Assembly (NCBI GenBank): GCA_964487605.1
Contig: CAZARU010000025.1
Coordinates: 7,390 to 71,389 of the forward strand
Reading direction: 5' to 3'
Length of the DNA stretch: 64,000 nt
Source: JAJDAH01 sp964487605
GTDB lineage: Bacteria > Myxococcota_A > Polyangia > Polyangiales > Polyangiaceae
Shown one piece after another: positions 15,201 through 24,200 of this stretch. The notes beneath the pieces were generated by a model, which had not been told where the DNA came from, ran no database searches, and saw nothing but the letters and a program-made list of their open reading frames with translations. A program made the position numbers and the translations under genes. Positions within the stretch are counted from its first letter, which is position 1. Each line of letters opens with the position of its first letter.

Positions 15201-16744
15201 GGCGCCCCCTTCGGCGCCGCGCGGCGCAGGATCACGAACTCGACGCGACGGTTGCTCGCGCGACCCGCTTCGGTGTCGTCGGAGGCGATCGGCCGGTCGA
15301 ACCCGAAGCCCCGCGCGCTGAGGCGCTCCGCGGCGACGCCACGCGCCACGAGCCACGAGACCACCGCACGCGCGCGATCGGTGGAGAGCCCTCGATTGAG
15401 ATGCGAGTCCCCTCGCCCGTCGGTGTGGCCCTGGACCTCCACGAGCTCGATCTCGGGATGGGCGGCCATGACCTCTGCCACGCCACCGAGCACGTGGTCA
15501 CTCTCGGCGGACAGCACCGCGCTCCCCGTCTCGAAGAGCACGCGGCCGACGATCTCGATCCTCTCGGTCGCCGCGCCGGGCGCGGTGAGCGGCTCCGTGA
15601 CCGCGGAGACGGGCGGCAACGCGACGACGGGACAGCCGTGCGTGCGGCGCTCGCCGGTCGCTACGCCTGCGGCGCGCGGACATGCGTCGTACGCGTCGGG
15701 GATCGAGTCCTCGTCCCGATCCGGCGGCGCCTCGGGGCATCCGTTCATCAGTGGATCGCGCGCGGCCTCACCTGCGAGCTCGACGCAGGCGTCCGTCGCA
15801 TCCGGCACCCCGTCGTCGTCGCGGTCCGGTGGCGGTGGGGTCTGCTCGAGGCTCCACCCCAGGGCGAGGAATGCTCGCCAGTCTGCCGCGCCCGCGCCGC
15901 GACCGAGGTCCGGCCCGACCGCCGCCAGCAGCTCGAGCGGCCCTCCTCCCGGCGTCCAGCGCGCGCTCGCGAGAGCGTGGACGACCGTGCTGCGCGGGTC
16001 GAGCAGCCGCGCACCCCCGGTCAGCGTGAAGTCCGCGCGCACCTCCGGTCCGACGCGCACGTCGCCTCGTCCGTCGAGCCTCCAGCCGACGGCCGCCCCG
16101 AGCGTCGCGGCGCTACCCACCCGTGTCGGCTGCGCGCTCCCGAGCTGCGCCGCTGGACGGGCATGAGCACCCACGGACACGGAGCCGTCCGCTCGCGCGG
16201 AGGACGTGCCGAGCAGGAGCTCACCGCGACCCTGGACGCCTGCGTCCCCGGCGTAGTCGGAGCCCGTTGGCGCCCACACCTCGCCAGCGCCCGCGAGTCG
16301 CCATCCGGAGGCCCCCTCGCCGAGGAGCCGGACGCGAAGGGACGCCGACACGTCGCCGAGAGCGGGACCCTCGGGCGCACGAGGGGTCGTCGCCCCCGGC
16401 GACGAGTCGCCGGCGACGGACCGGACGACGGGCAGCGAGAGTCCGACGAGCCAGCGGTGGTGCAGGGCGTAGCTCGCCATCAGGCGGAGCACCTGCTGCT
16501 CCGACACGACGACGTCGGGGCGCCGGGACGAGTCGTGGAGCACGAGCGGCTCGCTGGCCCAATCGACCACGACGCGAGCGCGCAGGAGACGATGACCGCG
16601 CGCCTCGGGTGAGCCGACGAGCACCGCGCGATCGCCGGCCGGCGCAGGGTTCACGACCACCGACGGCGTCGGGCTCGCGCCGGCGCTTCCCGCGACGCAG
16701 ATGAGGGCGGCGCACGACTTCGAGACTTGCCGAGGCCGGCTCAT
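15197..16744 (-). CDS. OmpA-family outer-membrane protein with thrombospondin type-3 repeats
   Basis: 515 residues from ATG. Signal peptide SKSCAALICVAGSAGA. An N-terminal barrel-like region spans about 30-300. TSP3 calcium-binding motifs follow at about 310-365 (DRDDDGVPDATDAC, DRDEDSIPDAYDAC). The C-terminal OmpA/MotB peptidoglycan-binding domain is complete at about 395-510: LFETGSAVLS, VEVQGHTDGRGDSHLNRGLS, SARGFGFDRPI, NRRVEFVI. It tethers the outer membrane to peptidoglycan through diaminopimelate contacts (Asp and Arg of the NxxLSxxRA..V-type region, here NRGLSTDRARAV). Confidence 0.9.
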   Translation of the reverse strand: MSRPRQVSKSCAALICVAGSAGASPTPSVVVNPAPAGDRAVLVGSPEARGHRLLRARVVVDWASEPLVLHDSSRRPDVVVSEQQVLRLMASYALHHRWLVGLSLPVVRSVAGDSSPGATTPRAPEGPALGDVSASLRVRLLGEGASGWRLAGAGEVWAPTGSDYAGDAGVQGRGELLLGTSSARADGSVSVGAHARPAAQLGSAQPTRVGSAATLGAAVGWRLDGRGDVRVGPEVRADFTLTGGARLLDPRSTVVHALASARWTPGGGPLELLAAVGPDLGRGAGAADWRAFLALGWSLEQTPPPPDRDDDGVPDATDACVELAGEAARDPLMNGCPEAPPDRDEDSIPDAYDACPRAAGVATGERRTHGCPVVALPPVSAVTEPLTAPGAATERIEIVGRVLFETGSAVLSAESDHVLGGVAEVMAAHPEIELVEVQGHTDGRGDSHLNRGLSTDRARAVVSWLVARGVAAERLSARGFGFDRPIASDDTEAGRASNRRVEFVILRRAAPKGAP

Positions 16745-16800
16745 GGCGTGCGCGCCTCGGGAGATATCAGGAAGCGCGGAACGTCGCCACGTGGGCCGCG

Positions 16801-18390
16801 TTACTTGCAGTACGCGACCCGCGGTCCGGACTCCGCGGCGACCTTCGCCGCCAGGGCGGGCGTCGCGGCCTCGGCGGCGTAGGGGTACTCACTGGCAGGA
16901 TCGAAGACTAGGCCGGGCTCGTTCTGCGAAATCACGGCGCCCTGCAGCGCGAGATCGCCCACGCTCCGAGCGCGTCCGACGCCGTCGCCGGCCCAGTCGG
17001 TCACGAGCGCGTTCTTCGAGACGACGTAGTCGTTGTCGCCGCAAGGGTTCGGATCGGGGCATGGCGGCAAGCAGAAGTCGCCGGGCCGCGCTTCGTACAC
17101 GTTGTTCTCGCTCGCGAACTGGGCGCCGCCGAGCGACGCAGCTCCGTACTCGTACCAGTGGAACTGGTAGTTGTTGAAGAAGTGAGCTCGCCCGTGGATG
17201 AACTGCGGGCCACGCAGCGTGATGCGGTCGAAGAAGTTGTGATGAAGCGTGACGCGCATTCCGGGCGTCGGTCGATTGGACGCCGTCACGCTCATGAGCA
17301 TGAGCTTCTTGTGCGTGTGGAACCGGCTCCACGACACCGTCACCAGGCTTCCGCCCTTCACGTCGAGCACGCCGTCGCCGCCGTTGAAGCCCTCCACGTG
17401 GTGGACCCAGATGTCGCGGGACGTGTACGCGTTCGGATCGGCGTCGCCCTCCCCGATGATCGTGATGACGTCACCGTCCTGCGTGCAGTGCCCCTCGAGA
17501 TCGTTGGTCACCTTCACGTCACTGAGGATGACGTTCCGGACGTCACGCAGGTACAGGTTGCCTTCGATGGTCACGTCGCGACCGCGGCCGTCGACGGTCT
17601 TGTTGGAGCGCACCAGGATTCGGGGAGTGCTGGAGTGCGAGATCTTCCCGTTGACGTCGAAGACGATCCAGTAGTCCTCGTCGCTCTCCAGCGCGTTGCG
17701 AAGCGATCCCGCGCCGCTCGCGTTCAGGTTCGTGACTCGATACACGTTGGTCGGGTCGCCGCCCCTGGCGTTCCGCCCGAATCCGACGCGCTCGGAGAGC
17801 AGCGTGTCCGCCCGGAACGGATACCTGCTGCAGTCTTCCCCCGGCGGTGGAGGCGGAGGTGGAGGGCCACCGCTCCCTTCGCACACGCAGTAGTCGGACT
17901 GATGTCCGCTGGCGCAATCGAGCTCCGGGCGAGATGGATCGGCCGAGCACACGCCCTCCACGTCCTCGTGGGCGCGGGTGCAGAGCATCCCTACGGAAGC
18001 GCACAGTGCCTCGCATCCGGCACCATCTCGATACACGGCTTCACACCGGCCAGGACCGCTCGAGCAGAGTTCCCAGCCCGAGCGCGCCGCGATGGCGCTG
18101 CAGTCGGCCGTCGTGCCCCCCGCACCACCGGCGCCGGCGCCGCCCGAGCCCCCAGCGCCGCCCACACCACCGGCCCCGCCCGCGACTGCGCCGGACACGC
18201 CGGCCGAGCCAGCCTCGCCCGATGCGCCGCCCTGCCCTGCGCCGGCCATCCCGCCAGCGCCCGCCGTCACAGCCCCCGCCGCACCGCCTCGAGCGTCGTC
18301 CTTCGCCGGTCCACCCGTGGCGCCGCACGCGAACACACCCTGAAGCCCGAAGACGAGACCACCTAGCCAGCGCCGAGACGGGGAGACCAT
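16801..18390 (-). CDS. Lipoprotein pectate lyase (polysaccharide lyase family 1-like)
   Basis: 529 residues from an ATG at 18390. The signal ends at a lipobox (GVFAC). A Gly/Ala linker covers residues 30-100, and a Cys-rich segment comes before residue 190. The parallel beta-helix follows: KTVDGRGRDVTIEG, a Ca2+-site region DGVLDVKGGSLVTVSWSRF, and the active-site block RVTLHHNFFDRITLRGPQ with GRAHFFNNYQFHWY, matching the PL1 pattern hN.f...R.P...G..H..NNy. It would cleave polygalacturonate or related uronans by beta-elimination, probably anchored on the outer membrane. Its closest neighbour on the same strand is yaeQ upstream. Confidence 0.9.
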   Translation of the reverse strand: MVSPSRRWLGGLVFGLQGVFACGATGGPAKDDARGGAAGAVTAGAGGMAGAGQGGASGEAGSAGVSGAVAGGAGGVGGAGGSGGAGAGGAGGTTADCSAIAARSGWELCSSGPGRCEAVYRDGAGCEALCASVGMLCTRAHEDVEGVCSADPSRPELDCASGHQSDYCVCEGSGGPPPPPPPPGEDCSRYPFRADTLLSERVGFGRNARGGDPTNVYRVTNLNASGAGSLRNALESDEDYWIVFDVNGKISHSSTPRILVRSNKTVDGRGRDVTIEGNLYLRDVRNVILSDVKVTNDLEGHCTQDGDVITIIGEGDADPNAYTSRDIWVHHVEGFNGGDGVLDVKGGSLVTVSWSRFHTHKKLMLMSVTASNRPTPGMRVTLHHNFFDRITLRGPQFIHGRAHFFNNYQFHWYEYGAASLGGAQFASENNVYEARPGDFCLPPCPDPNPCGDNDYVVSKNALVTDWAGDGVGRARSVGDLALQGAVISQNEPGLVFDPASEYPYAAEAATPALAAKVAAESGPRVAYCK

Positions 18391-18446
18391 GGGCGGATCT
18401 TGACTCGCCCGCGCTCGCTCGTGAGCAAAAACTTCCTGAAGGCGCC

Positions 18447-18986
18447 CTACGGCGCGGGAACGCGCCGGAGAATCCCCTCGAACGCCTCCTCCGCCCGGGT
18501 CAGGTACACGTGTCCCTCGGCGATGGTGAGGCTCCACCGCTCGTGCCGCTGCAGCCGCTGCTCGAGGGGGTCGAGGACCGTCGCCGGGACGACGAAGATC
18601 CGCAGCTCGTCCTGGCGGTGGATGCGAGAGCGCCCCAGCTCCTCCATCAGGGTGTCTGGCTCCTTGTGCGAGTACACGGAAACTCGCGCCCCGGTCTTGG
18701 AGGCCCGGTGCAGCCGATCGACCGACGGCGAGCCGACCTCGATCCAGTCCGTGACGGTCCCGGTGGCATCCTTGATCCACACCGCCGGCTCGTCCGCCGT
18801 GGACACGCCGCGCCCGAACTCGATGCCCTCTGCGTGCTCCGCCGAGTAGGCGAGCACGCGCGTGAGGAGGAACCGTGGAGACTCCGACGGATGCCGAGCA
18901 GCGCGCACGTCCAGGGATTCGTACACGGCGCGGTCGACGTTGGAGAGGTCTACCGCAAAGCGATGAATCGTCGCGGACAGCGCCAC
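18447..18986 (-). CDS. yaeQ: YaeQ family protein
   Basis: 179 residues, GTG start. Matches the YaeQ family over its whole length: MALSATIHRFAVDLSNVDR, RHPSESPRFLLTRVLAYS, GRGVSTADEPAVWIKD, DWIEVGSPSVDRLHRASK, VYSHKEPDTL. YaeQ has a PD-(D/E)xK nuclease-like fold; the family was once linked to RfaH compensation, but its biochemical role is unsettled. Cytoplasmic, normal length, 56 nt upstream of the pectate lyase gene. Confidence 0.93.
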   Translation of the reverse strand: MALSATIHRFAVDLSNVDRAVYESLDVRAARHPSESPRFLLTRVLAYSAEHAEGIEFGRGVSTADEPAVWIKDATGTVTDWIEVGSPSVDRLHRASKTGARVSVYSHKEPDTLMEELGRSRIHRQDELRIFVVPATVLDPLEQRLQRHERWSLTIAEGHVYLTRAEEAFEGILRRVPAP

Positions 18987-19096
18987 GGCGACATCGTGCG
19001 ACGAACGCGCCGACGGGACGAGCCGTTTCGCCCACGGGTGCGATACCGCCCCCGAGCGCGCCCGCGCGCTCGATTCCCGGCGAAAGAGGGTAAGCC

Positions 19097-19125
19097 TTGG
19101 TCGGGGACGTGCCTTGGGCTAAAAT
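19097..19125 (+). promoter_or_regulatory. Putative sigma70-type promoter
   Basis: TTGGTC (19097-19102), a 17-nt spacer, then TAAAAT (19120-19125). It lies in the 186-bp divergent gap before the VWA lipoprotein gene and would give a leader of about 40 nt. It is one of the few spots here with a recognisable -35. Confidence 0.45.
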
Positions 19126-19172
19126 CCTGGTCGTTGCTCGCACGTCCTCGCGGGCACGACGGGTAAGCCCTC

Positions 19173-21131
19173 ATGAGAATGGCTCGTTCTTCGATTCCTT
19201 GGATTGCCATCGCCGCCGCGGGTTTCGTCGCCCACTGCGGGAGCAACGCGGACAAGCCGCCCACGACGATCACGAAGCCCGTGGACGCCGGAACGCCCGA
19301 CATCGGCACCGGCGGCACGGGCGGTACGGGCATCATCGGCGTCGACGTCGCGGCCATCGTGTGCACCGACGAGACCGACACGGACGGCGACGGCATCGCG
19401 GACGAGATCGAGGGCACCGGGGACGCCGATGGGGACGGCACGCCGAACCGCGAGGACGACGACAGCGACGACGACGGCCTGCTCGACGCGGACGAGGCCG
19501 GTCCGGGGCGGACCGGACCGTGCAGCGAAGTGGTGAACACCGACGGCCTTCAGGACGGCCCCGACTTCCTCGATCCGGACTCCGACGACGACGGCGTCCC
19601 CGACAAGGACGACCAGGGGCTTTGCCCGAACAAGGACTGCCGCGTGCTCTCGAACTGCGACGACGACCCCGAGAGCGTCATCGACATCGTCGAGGTCGCC
19701 GCCGGTGGAGACCCCTGCGACGGGCTGGCGCCCGCGGACGCCGGCCTCTACTTCGTGGTCCCCTACGACGACGGTGAGCGCCGCAAGAACTTCGACTTCT
19801 CCACCGGCGTGAAGGACGCGGACATCTACTTCCTGATCGACACGACGACGTCGATGCAGCCTGCCATCGACAACATCAAGGCGTCCCTGGACACGGAGAT
19901 CATCCCGACCGTGCTCAACGGCGACAAGACCGCCGTGCCCGAGATCCCGGCGATTCCCGGCGCGTGGATCGGAATCGGCGACTTCAAGGACGTCAACTGG
20001 TCGCCCTGGGGCATCCCGGGCGACTACGTCTACGGTTTCAAGTTCGACCTCGGTGGATCGACCGTGTACGGCAACGTCTCGCCGCCCATCGACAACGGTG
20101 GCGTGCTCGGCGCACCGGACAACGTTCGCACCATCCTCGACAGCCTGACGGCAATCGGCGGCGGCGATTCGCCCGAGTCCACCACGCAAGCGCTGTGGCT
20201 CGCCTCGACCAACCAGGACTACCGCGCGGTCGGAGGCGGCGAGCCGTGGCCGCCGAACGAGAACCCTCCGACGTGCGGTATGCCCGTCTGCTTCGACGCC
20301 GCGGACTGGCGCGCGAAGTGCGACGACCCGAGCCAGCTGGGCCGAGCGTGCTTCCGACCCGGCAAGCTGCCGATCTTCGTCATCGTGACCGACGCGGGTT
20401 TCCACAACGGACCGACGGCACCGTTCGACTACGTGGTGCCTCCGGACAGGCCGCCCTCGGGAACCGCCGTCAACGGAACGAAGACGTACGCCCAGGTGCT
20501 CAAGTCGATGAACGACATCAGCGCGAAGGTCGTCGGCGTGTCCGTGGACACGGGCTTGCCCGGCCAGGCACGCAACGACCTCATCGATCTGGCCCAGCAG
20601 ACGGGCAGCCTCTTCTTCGATCCGAAGTTCGGCGGCGCCGAGAAGCCGCTCGTGACGGAGAAGGACACGCGTACCGGCGACGTCTCCACGGAGGTCGTGC
20701 GACTCATCGGCCTGCTCGCGGGTCAGGGGCTGAACAACGTGACGACGGTCACGACGAACTACGACTGCGACGGCGGCAAGGACTGCAACGGCGACGGCGC
20801 GCCCGATCCCGCCTACCACAACTTTCCCGACGGCCCGACGTCCATGCCCTTCGACGCCTCCCGCCTGATCAAGGACGTGCACACCGTCCCGAGCATGGCG
20901 AACCCCAAGCCGTACGCGAGCCTGAACGCCTCCACCTTCTTCGGCGTCCGCGGCGACGCGACGGTCGAGTTCGAGGTCGTCGCGGAGAACAATCTGATCC
21001 AGACCAATCAGATCGTCGTCGTGCGAGCGCTCTTGCGGGTCCAGACACCCACGGGCCTGGCGCTCGGCGGCCCGGCCGGCGTGAAGGTCATCTACCTGGT
21101 GATCCCGCCGTACGTGAAGGGCGCCGCCTGA
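19173..21131 (+). CDS. Lipoprotein with calcium-type (TSP3) repeats and von Willebrand factor A domain
   Basis: 652 residues from ATG. Signal RSSIPWIAIAAAGFVAHC with Cys at the lipobox. Residues 65-175 are Asp-rich TSP3 repeats (DTDGDGIADE, DADGDGTPNRED, DSDDDGVPDKDD). A VWA-like domain starts at about 218 with DIYFLIDTTTSMQ, a variant MIDAS motif (D-x-T-x-S), and includes PIFVIVTDAGFHNG. The protein is probably surface-exposed, Ca2+-dependent and adhesive or receptor-like. It heads a plus-strand run followed 59 nt later by the Omp85-type gene. Confidence 0.85.
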   Translation: MRMARSSIPWIAIAAAGFVAHCGSNADKPPTTITKPVDAGTPDIGTGGTGGTGIIGVDVAAIVCTDETDTDGDGIADEIEGTGDADGDGTPNREDDDSDDDGLLDADEAGPGRTGPCSEVVNTDGLQDGPDFLDPDSDDDGVPDKDDQGLCPNKDCRVLSNCDDDPESVIDIVEVAAGGDPCDGLAPADAGLYFVVPYDDGERRKNFDFSTGVKDADIYFLIDTTTSMQPAIDNIKASLDTEIIPTVLNGDKTAVPEIPAIPGAWIGIGDFKDVNWSPWGIPGDYVYGFKFDLGGSTVYGNVSPPIDNGGVLGAPDNVRTILDSLTAIGGGDSPESTTQALWLASTNQDYRAVGGGEPWPPNENPPTCGMPVCFDAADWRAKCDDPSQLGRACFRPGKLPIFVIVTDAGFHNGPTAPFDYVVPPDRPPSGTAVNGTKTYAQVLKSMNDISAKVVGVSVDTGLPGQARNDLIDLAQQTGSLFFDPKFGGAEKPLVTEKDTRTGDVSTEVVRLIGLLAGQGLNNVTTVTTNYDCDGGKDCNGDGAPDPAYHNFPDGPTSMPFDASRLIKDVHTVPSMANPKPYASLNASTFFGVRGDATVEFEVVAENNLIQTNQIVVVRALLRVQTPTGLALGGPAGVKVIYLVIPPYVKGAA

Positions 21132-21178
21132 TCGGCGACGTCCCGGGTGCTGGCCCGAGGCCCGCTTCCCGCTCCTGC

Positions 21179-21184
21179 TAGGCT
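21179..21184 (+). promoter_or_regulatory. Putative -10 element (TAGGCT)
   Basis: TAGGCT ends 6 nt before the ATG at 21191, consistent with a leaderless transcript starting at the Omp85-type gene. Confidence 0.35.
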
Positions 21185-21190
21185 CGGCGC

Positions 21191-22924
21191 ATGAATCGGT
21201 GGTCGCGCTCGGCCGTCCTACCCGGGATGCGGTCGTGCGCGACGGCGATCGCCGCACTCACGGTCTGGACGAGCACGGCCGAGGCACAGCCGGCGCCCGA
21301 ACCCCCGCCCGATGCTCCCGCGGGCGAAGAGGCGGCAGAGCCACTCGGAGGTGGCGCAGCGGACGCCGAACCGGCGCCCGACCCAGCACCGGACACGTGG
21401 GGGTCGGGCACGGCTCGTCCCGACACGGCGCGGACGACGCCCCCAGCGCCCACCGCGAGCGCCACCGACGACACGCCGCGCCCCCCCGCGGTGAACCGCA
21501 AGCCGCTGGTCGAGCGCGACGACACCGTGGAGACGGCGATTCGCTACACGCTCGAGGGCATCGAGGTCCGGGGCAACTCGAAGACGCGGGCGCGCGTCGT
21601 GCTTCGCTACGTCCCGTTTCGCGTCGGCGAGCAGCTCGACGTGGACGACCCGCTCGTCGAGCTGACCCGCTACAGGCTGCTGGGCACCGGCTTCTTCCGC
21701 GACGTCCAGTTCTCCCTGAAGCGCGGCTCGCACCGCGGCTCCGTCGTCCTGGTCATCGAAGTGGACGAGCGGAACACGATCGTCATCAACGACGTCTGGA
21801 TGGGCCTGAGCCAGGACGCCGACACGAAGGGCGCCGGACGCCCGCTGGCCGCCTACGCGGGGCTCGACGTCGCCGAGACCAACCTGGCGGGGACGGGGAT
21901 CACGCTGGGGACTGCCGTCGCGTTCGGGCTACCGCAGGATCAGCTCGCGCTGCGTGTTCGCTTCCTCGACCCGGCGTTCCTGGGCGGCGGGTGGATGACG
22001 GCGGGCACGCTCCTCTACAACGACGCCAAGGACTTCTTCGGGAACGACAGGGTCCGGTACGACGACGCCTCGCAGCTCACTCGCGTGGAGGACTTCGCCG
22101 TCGTTCAGTACACGCGCTTCGGCGGCTCCATGGGCGTCGGTCGGGATCTGTCGGTCCCGACGCAGCTCTGGTTCCACTACCGCCTGGAGTCCATCGACGC
22201 CATCACACCACGCGCGGCGTCGCACGTGCGCGGCATCGACCGCGAGCCCATCGACTTCGACATCCTGCCCGGGCGGAGCGTGCTCTCGACCGTGCGCGGC
22301 ACGCTGCAGCACGACACGCGTGATCACCCGTTCTTGCCCACGCGCGGCTGGTTTTCGACGGTCACCGCCGAAGTCAGCCTCACGCCCGCGGGCAGCGACT
22401 ACGGCTACCAGCGCCTCGACGCCGGCGCATCGCGGTGGTGGCGCCTGCCGTGGAAGCACGTCGTGCGGCTCGACACCTTCGCCGGCGCAATCCACGGCGA
22501 CGCGCCCTTCTTCGAGAAGTACTACGTCAACGACTTCACGGACTTTCGCCCGGCCCGCGTCCTCGGCTTGAACTTCGAGCGTCGGCCACCGCCGAACTTC
22601 CTGGGTACGGACATCATCGAGGTGCGGCGCGGACAGTACGCGGCGAAGGTGGGCGGCGAGTACCGCATCCCGATGTACCGAGGGAGCCGCTCGGTCTACG
22701 GAATCGACTTCTTCACGTCCTTCGGCATCTACGGCGTCGCCGATCCGCGAGACGTGGCCCAGCCGCCCCGCGGGTACTCGGGCCTGGCGCGCGTGCCCAT
22801 GGATCTCACCGCGAACCTCGGGTTTCGGATGGACACGAGCGCCGGTGGCTTCGTCTTCGCTTTCTCGAACGTCTTGGGCTTCATACCCGTTCGAAGCGAG
22901 GACCGGCCGGAGACGGGCCAGTGA
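21191..22924 (+). CDS. Omp85/BamA-type outer-membrane protein (POTRA plus barrel)
   Basis: 577 residues from ATG. Signal sequence to about residue 35 (ATAIAALTVWTSTAEA), then a Pro/Ala-rich linker to about 110. One POTRA domain spans about 115-205 (IEVRGNSKTRARVVLRYVPF, GTGFFRDVQFSLKRG). The rest is a 16-strand-type barrel with the Omp85 motif DTRDHPFLPTRGW. Standard BamA has five POTRAs; a single POTRA and 577 residues fit the shorter Omp85/TamA-like class. It would insert or translocate proteins at the outer membrane. The stop overlaps the next gene (GTGA). Confidence 0.85.
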   Translation: MNRWSRSAVLPGMRSCATAIAALTVWTSTAEAQPAPEPPPDAPAGEEAAEPLGGGAADAEPAPDPAPDTWGSGTARPDTARTTPPAPTASATDDTPRPPAVNRKPLVERDDTVETAIRYTLEGIEVRGNSKTRARVVLRYVPFRVGEQLDVDDPLVELTRYRLLGTGFFRDVQFSLKRGSHRGSVVLVIEVDERNTIVINDVWMGLSQDADTKGAGRPLAAYAGLDVAETNLAGTGITLGTAVAFGLPQDQLALRVRFLDPAFLGGGWMTAGTLLYNDAKDFFGNDRVRYDDASQLTRVEDFAVVQYTRFGGSMGVGRDLSVPTQLWFHYRLESIDAITPRAASHVRGIDREPIDFDILPGRSVLSTVRGTLQHDTRDHPFLPTRGWFSTVTAEVSLTPAGSDYGYQRLDAGASRWWRLPWKHVVRLDTFAGAIHGDAPFFEKYYVNDFTDFRPARVLGLNFERRPPPNFLGTDIIEVRRGQYAAKVGGEYRIPMYRGSRSVYGIDFFTSFGIYGVADPRDVAQPPRGYSGLARVPMDLTANLGFRMDTSAGGFVFAFSNVLGFIPVRSEDRPETGQ

Positions 22925-23604
22925 GAGGCCCCGCGGCTCGACGGGCCGCGTGCCTCGTGGCGTTCGTGGCCGGTTCGCTCGCCACCTCGACCGCGCGCGC
23001 GCAGGACGCCGAGCGGGACGTGAAGTTCGAGTGGGACTCGGCCGAGAAGGAGCTGCGCGCGTCGCTGGCGTTCCGCGACGTCGTCGACGCCGAGATCCGG
23101 GAGAAGCTGAAGCGTGGGCTTCCGACGACGATCGTGTTCACCGCCACGGTGCACAAGCCGGGAAAGGACGACCCGGTGGCCACGACGGCCCAGACGTGCA
23201 GGATCACCTACCTGCTCTGGGACGAGTACTGGCGAATCGAGATGACGCGGCCCGGGGGAACCAGGACCGAGCGGACCCTCACGGTGGAGGGCGTGCTGCG
23301 CCGCTGCGCGGAGGCCAGGGGGCTGCTGGTCGCCGACGCGGGGCAGGTGGCCCCGGGTGAGGCCCTCTTCCTGAAGGCGAAGGTGCAGGTCAACCCCATC
23401 AGCAAGGAAGTGGTCGACAAGATCAAGCGGTGGGTGAACCGTCCGAGTGGGACCGGCACCGCGGGCCCGAGCGACGCGCTCTTCAGCACGTTCACGGGAC
23501 TCTTCCTGCAGCGCGTGGGCGACGCCGAGCGGGAAGTCAAGCTGACGACCAAGGTCGCGACGCCCACCGTGGACAAGCCCAAGCCGGAGAAGAAGCGCTC
23601 GTGA
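22921..23604 (+). CDS. DUF4390-like exported protein
   Basis: 227 residues, GTG start overlapping the Omp85-type stop. Signal peptide AACLVAFVAGSLATSTARAQ. The mature part matches the DUF4390 pattern: LRASLAFRDVVDAEIREKLKRGLPTTIVFTA, then CRITYLLWDEYWRIEM and a C-terminal amphipathic region with Lys-rich end. Family function unknown. Coupling to the Omp85-type gene suggests an envelope role. Confidence 0.75.
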   Translation: MRGPAARRAACLVAFVAGSLATSTARAQDAERDVKFEWDSAEKELRASLAFRDVVDAEIREKLKRGLPTTIVFTATVHKPGKDDPVATTAQTCRITYLLWDEYWRIEMTRPGGTRTERTLTVEGVLRRCAEARGLLVADAGQVAPGEALFLKAKVQVNPISKEVVDKIKRWVNRPSGTGTAGPSDALFSTFTGLFLQRVGDAEREVKLTTKVATPTVDKPKPEKKRS

Positions 23605-24185
23605 CCGTACCGCGTTTCCTCGTGGGGCTTCACCTGGAAGGACGCCGCGCGGTGGTCGTCGGCAGCTCACCGGAGGCCGCGCGCCGGGCCCGGAGCTTGA
23701 TCGCCGCCGGCGCGAGGGTCCTCGTCGTGTGTCCCGCCTCGCCTTGCGAGGACGTCGAGGGACTCGGCGCGACAGCAGACGTCGCGTTGCGCGCGCCTCG
23801 CGACGCCGACCTCGACGATGCGTGGATCGCCGTCCTCACGGACCGCGATCCGGTCCTCGCAGAGCGCCTGGCTGCCGCGTGCGAAGCACGGCGCGTGTTC
23901 TTCTGCGCCGTCGATCAGCCGGAATGGGGATCGTTCTCCCACGTGGCCACGGCGCGCGCGGGCTCGCTCCGGGTCGGGATCTCCACGGACGGGAAGGCTC
24001 CCGCGCTGGCGCGACGCTTGCGCGAGGAGTTCGAGCGCGTGCTCGCCGAGGCGAACGCCGCCGCCCTCGTGGAACGCCTCGGCGAGCTGCGCAGCGCGAC
24101 GCCCCCCGAGCGTCGGGCGGAGGTGCTGAACGCGGCCGTCGCCGCCATTCGCTTCGAGGGCAAGCTTCAGGTCGAGGACGACTGA
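23601..24185 (+). CDS. Precorrin-2 dehydrogenase / sirohydrochlorin ferrochelatase-like protein
   Basis: 194 residues, GTG start overlapping the previous stop (GTGA). Resembles the N-terminal siroheme-synthase domain (Met8p/CysG): PRFLVGLHLEGRRAVVVG, FFCAVDQPEWGSFSHVA, LRVGISTDGKAPALARRLREEFE. The family oxidises precorrin-2 with NAD+ and can insert Fe2+. The dinucleotide loop, normally VGGG-x-VA, reads VGSSPEAA, so cofactor binding may be altered. The Asp of the VDQPE motif, equivalent to the catalytic Asp region, is kept. Not close enough to the cobalamin riboswitch to be under its control. Confidence 0.75.
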   Translation: MTVPRFLVGLHLEGRRAVVVGSSPEAARRARSLIAAGARVLVVCPASPCEDVEGLGATADVALRAPRDADLDDAWIAVLTDRDPVLAERLAAACEARRVFFCAVDQPEWGSFSHVATARAGSLRVGISTDGKAPALARRLREEFERVLAEANAAALVERLGELRSATPPERRAEVLNAAVAAIRFEGKLQVEDD

Positions 24186-24200
24186 GGCCGACGAGCGCGA

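Noticed and set aside
13164..16166. A 1000-residue plus-strand open frame opposite the small lipoprotein, exported-protein and OmpA-like genes
   Set aside because: Arg/Ser/Pro-rich composition without any domain, while the minus strand encodes signal peptides, lipoboxes and a full OmpA domain in tightly coupled genes. A typical shadow of high-GC codon usage.
19119..21257. A 712-residue minus-strand frame opposite the VWA lipoprotein
   Set aside because: No recognisable domain; the plus strand has lipobox, TSP3 repeats and a VWA domain.
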